From Psychrobacillus insolitus (GTDB lineage: Bacteria > Bacillota > Bacilli > Bacillales_A > Planococcaceae): a DNA stretch of 40,697 nucleotides. Shown here piece after piece: positions 6,887-15,563 of the stretch. The stretch is taken from positions 1-40,697 of the forward strand of contig NZ_QKZI01000012.1 of NCBI RefSeq assembly GCF_003254155.1, read 5' to 3'. Every line of letters begins with the position of its first letter. The first letter of the stretch is position 1. The notes under the pieces are model-generated. The model made no database searches and was not told the DNA's origin. It saw only the letters and a list, made by a program, of their open reading frames with translations. The translations under genes and the position numbers were made by a program.

Positions 6887-8437
6887 TCACAATCCAGTGG
6901 TTTGTGCTAAATTGGTGATTTCTTTCTTAACCACATTTAACTCCTGTTCCGCTTCCGTAACTTTCTCTTGGTCTGTACTTTCATCAATGGTCTTTTGCAA
7001 TAAAGCTTGCTGTTCTTGCAATGCTTTCAACTCCACAACGTTTTTCTCGGCAATTAACACAGTATCCATCAATCCATCATCTTCTGAAGCTTTATCACTC
7101 ACAAAGCCTTTAGCTGTTTCGACTTCACCTTTTTGAAGCAATGCCTTCACGATATACGTTTTACGTTCTTCCGTAAGTTCAACTAAGTTCCTGTTGTTTA
7201 TGATTACATCCCAATCTTTAGCCAGAACTCCTTTAGCAAAAATAATATGCGGATTCTCCACTTTTACTATTTCTTGCAGACGATCCAGTTCTTTTAGTTG
7301 GTTTTGATTAGTTAGATATTCCGTGATTTGACTAATTGCTTTTCCATCTTGTTCCAGCAACTTCTTATACTCACCATGTTCCACCCATAATTGAGTTAAT
7401 AAGCTTTTTTGATCTTTACTCAAGGAATCATACTCTTTTTCATCCAGTGTATCCATCAATTTTTCTTTTTGACCAAGAAGCCCTTGTAAATACAAGGTTT
7501 CCATACTTTTTTTTGAACTTGTGGATGACAACGGCTGTTCTTTTGATAGGGCATTTTTATTAACGTTTGTCAGAGTAAAATTGAGTAAAATTGCAAATAT
7601 AATAATAGCTACCGTCCCAATTAAAAAACGTTTGTTATTGTCCTTTTGTTTGTGAGGCGATGCCGTTTTATTCTGTGATTGAATCCTATTTGTTTGATCT
7701 ATATCGAGTCGGTTTATCTTCTTAGTTTGTGGTAATAGAAAAGGTAGATACTTAAACAATGGATTACGCCTTTTATTTGCCAATTGTTTTTCTAATTCCT
7801 CATGTTCGCTTTGCTTTCGTTCATTAACTTCACGATTCATTGCTTCAATATATTCTTTCATATGATCTAGTGAATTCAAGTGCAAATAAATCATTTCGGC
7901 GAATTGGATAACTTCTTCATTTTGTTCAAAGAAGTCACTGCGTTTCGGGCGCCCATATACCTGTTCTAAATTAGTTAAAGTAATAACGATGAGTTCCTTT
8001 AATGTGATTAAATCTGATTTGTCATTGTCTATATCAAATGCCTTATGGTCAATGACTAGTACTTTAACAGTTTGAGTTTCCTCATCTACCATCAGATTTT
8101 GTGTATTCCACAGAAGTGTTATTTCTTTATTCTTCGCTAGTTCGATAAGGGATAAATAATACGGCATTTTTTCTTCTAAATACATCGTTTTCAACGTATT
8201 AAATGACTTATAACTCGTAACGTCATAAGCATAACAAACTTGCCCAGATTGAAAGTTGATATCTTTTGCAGGAACCACCTGCGGATACCCTTGCAGCGAA
8301 TGTACTTTTTCCCTATACCATTTCTGTATTAGATCCATTTCCTGCGTGTTGAAAGTCGATAATGGTTGCAAATAGGAAACGGCATTTCCATTCACCTCAA
8401 AAGTACCGACTTTATTGGCAATCGTTCGAAGTACCAT
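6887..8437 (-). CDS. EssB/YukC-like membrane protein in a T4SS-like operon
   Basis: About 516 residues. An N-terminal soluble domain (about 40-200) has a pattern like the pseudokinase fold of EssB/YukC, the type VII secretion component: MPYYLSLIELAKNKEITLLW, then LMVDEETQTVKVLVIDHKAF. A basic stretch follows, then one TM helix (FLIGTVAIIIFAILLNFTL, about 271-289), then a C-terminal helical repeat region (LYLQGLLGQKEKLMDTLDEK, then LLTQLWVEHGEYKKLLEQDG and NPHIIFAKGVLAKDWDVIIN) and a terminal coiled coil. This order (pseudokinase, TM, helical) is that of EssB. I use the ATG at 8437, nine bases after AAAGG; a GTG three codons earlier is possible. No other type VII gene is near, so it probably serves as a membrane scaffold of the transfer machine. 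Confidence 0.6.
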   Translation of the reverse strand: MVLRTIANKVGTFEVNGNAVSYLQPLSTFNTQEMDLIQKWYREKVHSLQGYPQVVPAKDINFQSGQVCYAYDVTSYKSFNTLKTMYLEEKMPYYLSLIELAKNKEITLLWNTQNLMVDEETQTVKVLVIDHKAFDIDNDKSDLITLKELIVITLTNLEQVYGRPKRSDFFEQNEEVIQFAEMIYLHLNSLDHMKEYIEAMNREVNERKQSEHEELEKQLANKRRNPLFKYLPFLLPQTKKINRLDIDQTNRIQSQNKTASPHKQKDNNKRFLIGTVAIIIFAILLNFTLTNVNKNALSKEQPLSSTSSKKSMETLYLQGLLGQKEKLMDTLDEKEYDSLSKDQKSLLTQLWVEHGEYKKLLEQDGKAISQITEYLTNQNQLKELDRLQEIVKVENPHIIFAKGVLAKDWDVIINNRNLVELTEERKTYIVKALLQKGEVETAKGFVSDKASEDDGLMDTVLIAEKNVVELKALQEQQALLQKTIDESTDQEKVTEAEQELNVVKKEITNLAQTTGL

Positions 8438-8468
8438 CTCTCTCACCCTTTCTTATAACTCAGTTTTA

Positions 8469-9206
8469 TTATTGAAGTGGCGGATACTTTGCTAAAACCT
8501 CTTCTACTTCTTGTTTAAAATCCTCTTCCTCTGCCTCAATTTCACTTTCTGGAACATTTGATTTTATTGATTGAAATTCTTCATCCCATTCTTTTAAATT
8601 GAAATTCAGTGACTTAATTATCGGATTAAAAGAAAAGAATATTTCATCAGATGCGCCTTTTACAAACCTAATATTCGTTGATTCACCATCTGGTTTATTT
8701 AAATAAGACATAACTACATTTGATAATATTAATTCCGTAATTTCAAATTCCTCAGAACTATACATCTCCCACTCCTCTTCATTAAACTCTAATGTAGGAA
8801 CTACGATGGAATCATAACTACAGTTGCCAAAAGTACAATCATCAGTGCTCTTTGAAGTATAAGTAACTTTCAAAACTCCCCTTTCACTAATTAAACTTTT
8901 TGGGAATTTTTTAAGAAAAGGTTGGATAACAATATTTTCACTCATATTGTCCACTTTTTGCCTAAATACTTCATTATTTCCAACATCAATTTCCCCTTTA
9001 GAGATTGCTTCATTTGTTTCATTCTCGAACAATATGAGTTTTTCGTTCAAGTCCTCAATCATTCCAATGGCTTTTTCTTTATCCTTTTCATTAAAAAATG
9101 ATTCTGTCTTTTTGATGTTATTACCTGGTTCTTCTTCTTGATTACATCCAGTAACTAGCAATATAAGAAACAGTGAAAAAATGCCTAACATAAACCTCTT
9201 TTTCAT
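8469..9206 (-). CDS. Lipoprotein of the T4SS-like operon
   Basis: A 245-residue predicted lipoprotein: MKKR, a hydrophobic run, and the lipobox LVTGC with Cys at about residue 21, followed by an acidic linker. The mature part is acidic and has no motif I recognise. A C-x-x-x-x-C pair (DDCTFGNCSY, about 124-133) could form a disulfide outside the membrane. It is placed between the VirB6-like and EssB-like genes with gaps of 14 and 31 bases, so it is very likely part of the same membrane complex or surface assembly. A role as surface-exclusion or assembly factor is possible but unproven. Confidence 0.75.
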   Translation of the reverse strand: MKKRFMLGIFSLFLILLVTGCNQEEEPGNNIKKTESFFNEKDKEKAIGMIEDLNEKLILFENETNEAISKGEIDVGNNEVFRQKVDNMSENIVIQPFLKKFPKSLISERGVLKVTYTSKSTDDCTFGNCSYDSIVVPTLEFNEEEWEMYSSEEFEITELILSNVVMSYLNKPDGESTNIRFVKGASDEIFFSFNPIIKSLNFNLKEWDEEFQSIKSNVPESEIEAEEEDFKQEVEEVLAKYPPLQ

Positions 9207-9220
9207 TAAAATTCATCTCC

Positions 9221-10246
9221 CTATCTTTTCGCATAACGAGCTACGTATTTTACGGTAGATCCAACAGCTTTAGCAGAACCTGTAGAAGCTCCGAATTGAT
9301 TTAGTAACGTAGGTATCGATAATCCCACGATGAAAAATAACATACCCATTAACATATTTCCGCTTTCTAAACTAACTAACGTTTTTACACCCAATACAAA
9401 ACATAACAATTGGAGCATTAACGTCAAAACGTTACTAACTACAATTTTGAGCCATAATCCAAAAAAATTATATTGGTCGTTTACAATCGTTGGAATCGCT
9501 AATACACCAGAAATATATAGAATCACAAACAACACCGTTCGGTACATAATGGATAAAAAATAAACAAACAGTATGACCGACACTACAAACATTAAGATGA
9601 TGCCATATCCAACGGAATTAACAGCCAATACTTGCATGACATCATAGTGTGTTGCAGGATTCGTTAACATCGTCTCAGTTAAAAGATGTGTTAGCTCTAA
9701 GATCCAATTGAATAATTGTGGGTAAATACCAAGCAAAATGGCTCCTGTTATTACCGCAACCATTTTTTCATAAAGGGTGTTCATGCCTTCATCACCATTT
9801 CCTGAATACAGGATGACAATTTTAACCGTCTGCCACAAAATAAAAATAGATGTTATCGTCCATGCCAACGATTTGAAGTTCAACATATACCCTTCATATA
9901 TGGCAGTTCCCGTAATTACAGATGAATCAATCTGAAAATTTCCGAAACTATCAATTGCTGCAAATACAAATCCACTGACAGTTGTAAAAATGAAGCCATT
10001 CGTTTGGCACATTACTTCATACCACTTACAGTCGAATTGATTCGTTTCGTAATCATATTTATCTAGAAATAAGGCATTTTCCATATAAGCCTCGGCACGA
10101 CTAACTTCTTCTGTACTTATTTCTGATGTGTTTTTATAATTATCTAACGTATCTTTCATAAATTCACCTTCAGCTGCGTGAACAATATCCCATTCTACAA
10201 ACGGAGTAGCAATCATGAACAAAATCATTACTAAAATCTTTTTCAT
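9221..10246 (-). CDS. VirB6/TrbL-like polytopic channel protein
   Basis: A 341-residue protein with a signal-like N-terminus (MKKILVMILFMIATPFVEWD), an extracytoplasmic region with a Cys pair (FDCKWYEVMC), then about six TM helices between residues 90 and 320, including SLAWTITSIFILWQTVKIVI, VISVILFVYFLSIMYR and MLFFIVGLSIPTLL. The short basic tail AVGSTVKYVARYAKR is cytoplasmic. This is the architecture of VirB6/TrbL-family inner-membrane channel components of Gram-positive T4SS. Its ATG overlaps the stop of the preceding gene (ATGA), indicating translational coupling. Confidence 0.75.
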   Translation of the reverse strand: MKKILVMILFMIATPFVEWDIVHAAEGEFMKDTLDNYKNTSEISTEEVSRAEAYMENALFLDKYDYETNQFDCKWYEVMCQTNGFIFTTVSGFVFAAIDSFGNFQIDSSVITGTAIYEGYMLNFKSLAWTITSIFILWQTVKIVILYSGNGDEGMNTLYEKMVAVITGAILLGIYPQLFNWILELTHLLTETMLTNPATHYDVMQVLAVNSVGYGIILMFVVSVILFVYFLSIMYRTVLFVILYISGVLAIPTIVNDQYNFFGLWLKIVVSNVLTLMLQLLCFVLGVKTLVSLESGNMLMGMLFFIVGLSIPTLLNQFGASTGSAKAVGSTVKYVARYAKR

Positions 10247-10494
10247 CCCGACATCCCTCTCTCCATGAGCGTAAGGAAAAGAATAAGAAGTGGAATGAAC
10301 ACAAAGAAACCGAGGCGTAGCACTATGCCTTTTTTGATTTCAATTTCTTCTTGCTCACTCAATGGTTGGCCGTATTGCAGTTCATAATAACGTTTCGATT
10401 TGTCTATTTCTTTTCTTGCAAGACGTTCGATAATTTGGTTCATAAATCGTTGCAATTGCTGTTGCCTTCTGTGGATTACACCTAATAAATCCAT
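10243..10494 (-). CDS. Small single-TM protein of the T4SS-like operon
   Basis: About 83 residues: a basic, glutamine-rich amphipathic helix (IHRRQQQLQRFMNQIIERLA), a charged middle and one C-terminal TM helix (GIVLRLGFFVFIPLLILFLT). The frame opens at 10518 right after the stop of the VirB8-like gene, but GGAAGGTG is well placed for the ATG at 10494. It overlaps the VirB6-like gene by 4 bases. It matches no family I know; small tail-anchored proteins of this kind occur in many Gram-positive conjugation operons. Confidence 0.65.
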   Translation of the reverse strand: MDLLGVIHRRQQQLQRFMNQIIERLARKEIDKSKRYYELQYGQPLSEQEEIEIKKGIVLRLGFFVFIPLLILFLTLMERGMSG

Positions 10495-10518
10495 TCTGTA
10501 CACCTTCCTTTCGCTCAT

Positions 10519-11082
10519 TTAAGACGTGATATTCTTTACTGCCTGTTCAGCAGAGTTAAGGGGCTCTAATGTATGATTATTTACCTTGTATTCACCGTTT
10601 TCTTTTACCCAATCAATGGTCGACATGAGGAATAGTACGGATTGATCACCTGGTTTTACAAATTCACCCTCAATTCCTGTCAAAGTCACCTTATAGATGG
10701 CATACACACGGACTTCTTTATCCTGTTTCCGAACTGAAATATTAAAAACGTCAATTTCTTTCATTTCACTGATGGCACCATCTTGGTGAATATCTTCTGA
10801 ATCAATTATTTCTTGTGCTTCCTTTTTGTACCTTTCTGAAAAATAATCCATTGACTTACCTTGCATGGAATCAGTCAAAAATGATTCTGTCTTCGTAAAC
10901 AGTTCCTTTTCTTCACTCGCTACTGTCTCCATTTGCCCAATAGTATTCGAGAGCCGATGGTTTTTGTTCTTTAAATCCTGATTAGATGACCATAAATTAA
11001 AAGCCAATAATAATGCAGCCACTAGTCCGATGAGTAGTAAAATACTCGAGAGTTTTGGTTTTCCTCGCATCTCCTTACTCAC
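10519..11082 (-). CDS. VirB8-like (TcpC/NTF2-fold) membrane protein
   Basis: A 187-residue protein with a short cytoplasmic tail, one TM helix (SSILLLIGLVAALLLAFNLW, about 12-31), a coiled-coil neck (NQDLKNKNHRLSNTIGQME) and a C-terminal soluble domain with helices then strands (VRVYAIYKVTLTGIEGEFV, VLFLMSTIDWVKENGEYKV). This is the order and size of VirB8/TcpC-type components with an NTF2-like fold that scaffold T4SS at the cell-wall side. The GTG start overlaps the previous stop by 4 bases; the ATG four codons later is an alternative. Confidence 0.7.
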   Translation of the reverse strand: MSKEMRGKPKLSSILLLIGLVAALLLAFNLWSSNQDLKNKNHRLSNTIGQMETVASEEKELFTKTESFLTDSMQGKSMDYFSERYKKEAQEIIDSEDIHQDGAISEMKEIDVFNISVRKQDKEVRVYAIYKVTLTGIEGEFVKPGDQSVLFLMSTIDWVKENGEYKVNNHTLEPLNSAEQAVKNITS

Positions 11083-12155
11083 TCCTTCGTCTCTTTGGAA
11101 AGATATGTCATTGGATTGACCCGGTTTTTAAACATACTACCAACATGGATTTCGAAATGAAGATGATCACCCGTTGAGCCTCCAGTAGTACCACATTGCC
11201 CGATAACTTCTAATTGACGAACTTCTTGTCCTACTTCAACACTAATCCCACTCAGATGAGCGTAAGCACTGTACACATTGTTTTCATGCTGTATGACCAC
11301 GATATTACCGTACGTATGAAGAGGAGCATCTGGAAACTTCGCGAAAACTACTACCCCGTCCTTTGCTGCATAGATTGAATCCGGTCTACTACAAGCAAGG
11401 TCCACACCTTCATGAGCCCTAACCTTTCCGGTTATTGGATGAATACGTAAACCGTAGTTAGAATTAATGGTGACATTCGGAACTGGTTGCACGAAATCAC
11501 CAGACTGGACAGTACAATTCATCGTCAAACCACCAAGCGAACTGACGAAAGTTGTAATGTTGGGTACCCAGTGGGTATTTAAATTGGCTGGATCATTTTC
11601 TGCACCAATAGGCGCGTATACCGAACCTAAATCCTCAATCGTCACCAATCCATCTTTGATAATACGATTGTGTAAAGTCCGACCCATCGCTTCTAATCCT
11701 TCGTCTAATGTTGAAAATGTCATCAATCCATTAGATCCCATTAAACCTCCAGGGTTATTCTTCGTCACAACAGCACGCGATGTACCATTCGTCGTTTCAT
11801 GTAATGCAATGGCAGCCATCAATACTGGATCAATCCCCTGCCTGGTCGCAATCTCTATTATCAGGTTCCCTTTAGTCGAGAAGACGCCTGACGTATCCAT
11901 TCTGCCTTCCCACAACCCTTGATTGATTTCTCCATCCACCGCACAATAAGCACCTCCTGCGAAGCTTGAGAGGGCATTTATGTTAGTGTCAGGGTTCTCC
12001 AGATCAAACGACTTATCTTTTCCGTTCATTGATATCAAAATTGGTATAATCAGGACCAGTAACATGGACCCTAATACAATAAGTCCGAACGGATTAAACA
12101 AGATTTTCAGAAGGAGGAAATGTCCAAGTGATTTGGCAGTTTCTTTTGTGTTCAT
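11079..12155 (-). CDS. Bifunctional cell-wall hydrolase (glucosaminidase/lysozyme-like plus M23 peptidase)
   Basis: A 358-residue membrane-anchored, VirB1-type enzyme. One TM helix lies at about 18-43. Residues 88-205 form a muramidase/glucosaminidase-like domain: IALHETTNGTS with candidate catalytic Glu120, then NPGGLMG and the LGSVYAPIGAENDP loop typical of the glucosaminidase family. Residues 225-350 form an M23 metallopeptidase: NYGLRIHPITG, AHEGVDLAC (zinc ligands H248 and D252) and GDHLHFEI (H331, H333). Such two-domain enzymes open the peptidoglycan for Gram-positive T4SS assembly (as TcpG/TcpI and Orf14-type proteins). All key residues are present. It lies 15 bases after the VirB4 ATPase gene. 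Confidence 0.88.
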   Translation of the reverse strand: MNTKETAKSLGHFLLLKILFNPFGLIVLGSMLLVLIIPILISMNGKDKSFDLENPDTNINALSSFAGGAYCAVDGEINQGLWEGRMDTSGVFSTKGNLIIEIATRQGIDPVLMAAIALHETTNGTSRAVVTKNNPGGLMGSNGLMTFSTLDEGLEAMGRTLHNRIIKDGLVTIEDLGSVYAPIGAENDPANLNTHWVPNITTFVSSLGGLTMNCTVQSGDFVQPVPNVTINSNYGLRIHPITGKVRAHEGVDLACSRPDSIYAAKDGVVVFAKFPDAPLHTYGNIVVIQHENNVYSAYAHLSGISVEVGQEVRQLEVIGQCGTTGGSTGDHLHFEIHVGSMFKNRVNPMTYLSKETKE

Positions 12156-12170
12156 CTCCCCACCCCCTTT

Positions 12171-14042
12171 TTAAATCGTTATATCGTTAATACTTTTTTG
12201 GTCAAACCACAACATTTCCGTTACTTCATTGAGCTGGACTTCGAGTTTAATCTTTTTGGAACCCGTGTAGAATATCCCTTTTCCTGCCTGTTCCTTTTTC
12301 TTACCGTCTTTTAAGATAAGCGTCTCTCTTTCCCCTTTGGAAAAGGTATTGCCTAATTCTTCTTCTAAATACTTCAGTTCTTCCTCACTCATTGGCAAAT
12401 ACAGTCGTTGTATCGATTGTGTGATAATCGCCTTTCCGTAGTTCCGATTCTCGTCTCTTGCTGATAGGAAATCTTCCACTGATTGAGATGCTGTTGTAAT
12501 TCCACAATTAAACGATCTTAAGACTTTCATCATGAAATAAATAAACTCCATTGCTTTTGGAACTTTCGGATCCGCAATAACATGTGCCTCGTCTATAAAA
12601 ATTTCACTTGGCCTTCGATCACCACTCATAATCTCGTAAGTTGTGTGCGATAGAATATTATAAAAAAGAATACGTTGAATCTTTTCGTTGTTACTCATCT
12701 CTTTCAAGTCGTAACAAACTAGTTCATTATCAATGTTAATGTTCGTGTAGCCATTGAAGAGCTCCGAGTACATCCCAGTTACATACGTTTTGAGCGTCGT
12801 GTGAAAATCTTGCATAGATTCATATAAATACAAATCCTCTTCTTTGTCTCGCTCAATCAAATCGTATAAATCCTGCAGCGTAGGGAAATCCGTTACGGTT
12901 AAATTATTCGTATTCGTCGAGTCACTAATGCCTTTTCCAGCGTATGCCTTCTGAATATAACTACTTAAGATCTCTTCCTGTAGATCCGTCATGCTGCTAT
13001 ACATTAGCCTAAACATAACGAGAAGATTCGATATTTTCGTCAACAGAATATTGCCGAACTCCGTTTCCTCAAGCTTGATTTTGTCATTTACTTTCGGTAA
13101 GTCGAGGGGGTTGATCCGGTTACCGCCTTTTAGCTGGAACTTCACCCATGCCCCACCTAAATCAGCATAAACTCGTCCAAACTCACCTTTTGGATCAATA
13201 GTGATGATTTTACGTCCGAGCATGTGTTTATTAGTCATATTCGCAAAGAGATACGTTGATTTTCCAATTCCCGAAATCCCAATAACAAACTCATGTCGAT
13301 TTAATAATGTTGTATCATCAACAATTACGACATTACCGGTCGTCATATTTCGACCTTTAATAAGTCCAGTTTGGGAAAACATTTCATTTTCATGGAATGG
13401 AAAGAAGTAAGATATGGCTTCTGAGTTCGTCATCTTGTACGTTAACTCATCCACTTTGTTTTCATTCAGGGGCAAAAAGGAACGGAAGGCATCGATGGCA
13501 CGATCTGTCGGGTTATGGACAATTCCGATTTTGGAGAACTTGCTTTTAACAGTGGTTGTCAGTTGGTCTAGTTCACTAACAGAACTCGCAACCAAATGAA
13601 TAATTGTATGAAATAAGAAGATTTTATCGTTACGGTACGCTAAATTTTTTAACATTTCTGAAGCACTATCAATCTGCCCTTGTGCATCAATCATCGTATT
13701 TTCATCTGCAAACCTAGTATTCATTTTCATTCGGTTTTGCTTAATACTTTTAACGAGTTGCGCACGAACTTCCCCTGTTTGGTATTCCTGGACATAATTG
13801 ATAATCGAAACATTTTCCGGAATCTCCGTAACTTGTTGAATTTTATTTTGGTCTTGCACTGGATCATAATCAACAATCAGTAAGGACCGGGTATAGTTAG
13901 CACCTACACGCACATACGAATCGTATTCCGTGATATTATCGGGAGCGAGTACCGTTAATAGTGATTTATTCATCCCACGTACTGTCTCTTCAAAAGTCTC
14001 TTCCTGTTGTTTACGAGAAAACCTCTGTTTTAACCAATTCAT
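12171..14042 (-). CDS. VirB4-family T4SS ATPase
   Basis: About 623 residues, the energising ATPase of the secretion or conjugation apparatus. The Walker A is GISGIGKST (about 255-263), ITIDPKGEFG lies at about 285-294, and the Walker B is IFIDEAHVI (about 481-489), followed by a TTASQSVEDF motif and an arginine-rich helix, as in VirB4/TraC/TraE proteins. It lacks the N-terminal TM pair and size of a VirD4/TcpA coupling protein. The start chosen is the ATG after GGAGGTGTCGTG; a GTG one codon earlier is the alternative. The gap to the upstream gene is only 11 bases. Confidence 0.9.
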   Translation of the reverse strand: MNWLKQRFSRKQQEETFEETVRGMNKSLLTVLAPDNITEYDSYVRVGANYTRSLLIVDYDPVQDQNKIQQVTEIPENVSIINYVQEYQTGEVRAQLVKSIKQNRMKMNTRFADENTMIDAQGQIDSASEMLKNLAYRNDKIFLFHTIIHLVASSVSELDQLTTTVKSKFSKIGIVHNPTDRAIDAFRSFLPLNENKVDELTYKMTNSEAISYFFPFHENEMFSQTGLIKGRNMTTGNVVIVDDTTLLNRHEFVIGISGIGKSTYLFANMTNKHMLGRKIITIDPKGEFGRVYADLGGAWVKFQLKGGNRINPLDLPKVNDKIKLEETEFGNILLTKISNLLVMFRLMYSSMTDLQEEILSSYIQKAYAGKGISDSTNTNNLTVTDFPTLQDLYDLIERDKEEDLYLYESMQDFHTTLKTYVTGMYSELFNGYTNINIDNELVCYDLKEMSNNEKIQRILFYNILSHTTYEIMSGDRRPSEIFIDEAHVIADPKVPKAMEFIYFMMKVLRSFNCGITTASQSVEDFLSARDENRNYGKAIITQSIQRLYLPMSEEELKYLEEELGNTFSKGERETLILKDGKKKEQAGKGIFYTGSKKIKLEVQLNEVTEMLWFDQKSINDITI

Positions 14043-14053
14043 CACGACACCTC

Positions 14054-15088
14054 CTATTCGAATCGTTCGTTTATCTGGTTCTTGTAATAGTTTAAAAGTT
14101 CTTTTGCCGTATTTTTCCCTATAATTACGTCAGCACTAGCGTTCATTTTACTTATGATGTTCTCTCCTTGTGCCTGCGCACTTTCAAAATCAATACATGC
14201 ATAGTAAAACTTCAGCAATTCATCGTTATTAAGAATTTTCACGTCTAACTTTTCATAACCACTAAGCATTTGTTCCAGTTTTGCTTTAAGAATATTCGCC
14301 GTAGTATCGATTTTCATGTAATCCTTATCAGAACTTGTCATAGACGTTGAAATAACAACATACCGTTTTCTCGTCACCATATTCTTCGATTTCTGAATGC
14401 GCTCAATTTGATTGAAGTACCCCTGTTTCAGGACTCGCTTCGCGTAAGAAGAGTCCGTATCTAGTTGATCATTGAACCACATTAGGTAATTCGTTAAATT
14501 AACAGGTTGTGCCACTTGCATCATCTGGATTTGTTTTTCTCCCGTGTCATTGATAAAAGCTTGATAAGCTTCTAGCACTCGTTCTTTCGACAATTCATTC
14601 ATCAGGGACAAATTAACGGATGATACTTCAAATACTTTAATTAATTGACGACTCGAGGATTCGATGCAACCATTGGCAATGTTTGATATACCAAGCTCAG
14701 TTCGTGTATCGCCTTTTTTCCGGTTCATCGGCAATTCCCCTTTCGCATAATAAAACTCTTTTTGACGATGCTTCGCTTTTATTTTCCAAAAGATTTTGTA
14801 TTGCAAAAGCGATAAGTTTTTTCTGATAGGATGCTTGTTTAATTGAAAAACCGCAACAAGGAATGTAGGCGCAAAAGCGATTAATATCATCCTTTGATCT
14901 AATATTCCAAAACGATAAAAGAGATAAGTTATTAAAATACCCAGTAGGACAAAAGGCGATAGCACAAAAACATCCTGAAATGAAATATTGCCGTATAGAT
15001 ATTTCTTCGTATCGATATTTAAAGGCAAATCCACTTTTCCAGAAGCCCTTAATCGTTCTTGTCGATCAAAATATTCTTCTGAACGCAT
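14054..15088 (-). CDS. PrgI/TcpE-like membrane protein fused to a VirB4-N-like domain
   Basis: A 344-residue protein. After a short cytoplasmic N-terminus (DTKKYLYGNISFQDVFVLSP) there are two TM helices (about 36-85), the arrangement of PrgI/TcpE proteins. A long soluble domain follows (about 130-344, IKVFEVSSVNLSLMNELSKE, then VTRKRYVVISTSMTS), which resembles the N-terminal region that in other systems belongs to VirB4. The next gene, VirB4, is short at its N-terminus, so the function of one long VirB4 seems divided over two genes. It is part of the operon, with small spacing on both sides. Confidence 0.7.
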   Translation of the reverse strand: MRSEEYFDRQERLRASGKVDLPLNIDTKKYLYGNISFQDVFVLSPFVLLGILITYLFYRFGILDQRMILIAFAPTFLVAVFQLNKHPIRKNLSLLQYKIFWKIKAKHRQKEFYYAKGELPMNRKKGDTRTELGISNIANGCIESSSRQLIKVFEVSSVNLSLMNELSKERVLEAYQAFINDTGEKQIQMMQVAQPVNLTNYLMWFNDQLDTDSSYAKRVLKQGYFNQIERIQKSKNMVTRKRYVVISTSMTSSDKDYMKIDTTANILKAKLEQMLSGYEKLDVKILNNDELLKFYYACIDFESAQAQGENIISKMNASADVIIGKNTAKELLNYYKNQINERFE

Positions 15089-15107
15089 CTAAATCACATC
15101 TTTCTAG

Positions 15108-15332
15108 TTACAGATTCGTTTGAACATATTCAATAACTGGACGAGCGAGTAAGAATAGAACAACCCCTAGCACACATAACTTGATTCCGTTTTTAAATTT
15201 AGGAGTTGATTGTTCATCACCTGCCCAAACTCCAATTGCACAAATGAGTAAACCAATTGCAAAAACGGTAATAAAGGTTCCTTGCATATCGCTAAATAGT
15301 GTATTTAAAAATCCTTGAATTCTTTCAAACAT
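15108..15332 (-). CDS. Small two-TM protein, VirB2/pilin-sized first gene of the operon
   Basis: About 74 residues with two hydrophobic helices (FITVFAIGLLICAIGVWAG, then LCVLGVVLFLLARPVIEYV) joined by a short charged loop (DEQSTPKFKNGIK). Size and topology fit VirB2/TrbC-type subunits or the small TcpD-like proteins at the head of Gram-positive T4SS operons, but no signal peptide is obvious. AGGAGG is placed for the ATG at 15332; a GTG three codons earlier is the alternative. It is the first gene after the repA terminator. A TATAAT box lies on the minus strand at about 15413-15408 without a clear -35 element. Confidence 0.6.
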   Translation of the reverse strand: MFERIQGFLNTLFSDMQGTFITVFAIGLLICAIGVWAGDEQSTPKFKNGIKLCVLGVVLFLLARPVIEYVQTNL

Positions 15333-15531
15333 TTCCTCCACCTCCTGAATCTTGTATTTATATTACCTTATCGAGTTGCCAATAATTAGACAAGACCTAA
15401 ATTTAAAATAATTATAGGCACTATATACTTTTTTAAATGGTTAAAAAGTATTGATATTTATTGATATCAAAGTGTCCGCACCCTGGAAAAAATTAAATAA
15501 TCAATAAATATTTTTTAACTTATAAAATAAA

Positions 15532-15563
15532 AAGAGCTAAAAGAAGTTAACCTTTTAGCTCTT
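15532..15563 (-). terminator. Rho-independent terminator of repA
   Basis: On the minus strand AAGAGCTAAAAG pairs with CTTTTAGCTCTT around GTTAACTT, followed by TTTATTTT. The stem begins inside the last codons of repA (its TAA is in the loop). Confidence 0.85.

Noticed and set aside
12171-14042. VirD4/TcpA coupling protein
   Set aside because: Lacks the N-terminal membrane anchor and has the domain order of VirB4.
13201-14124. Several plus-strand frames opposite the VirB4 gene
   Set aside because: They are shadows of a well-supported minus-strand gene without own RBS.
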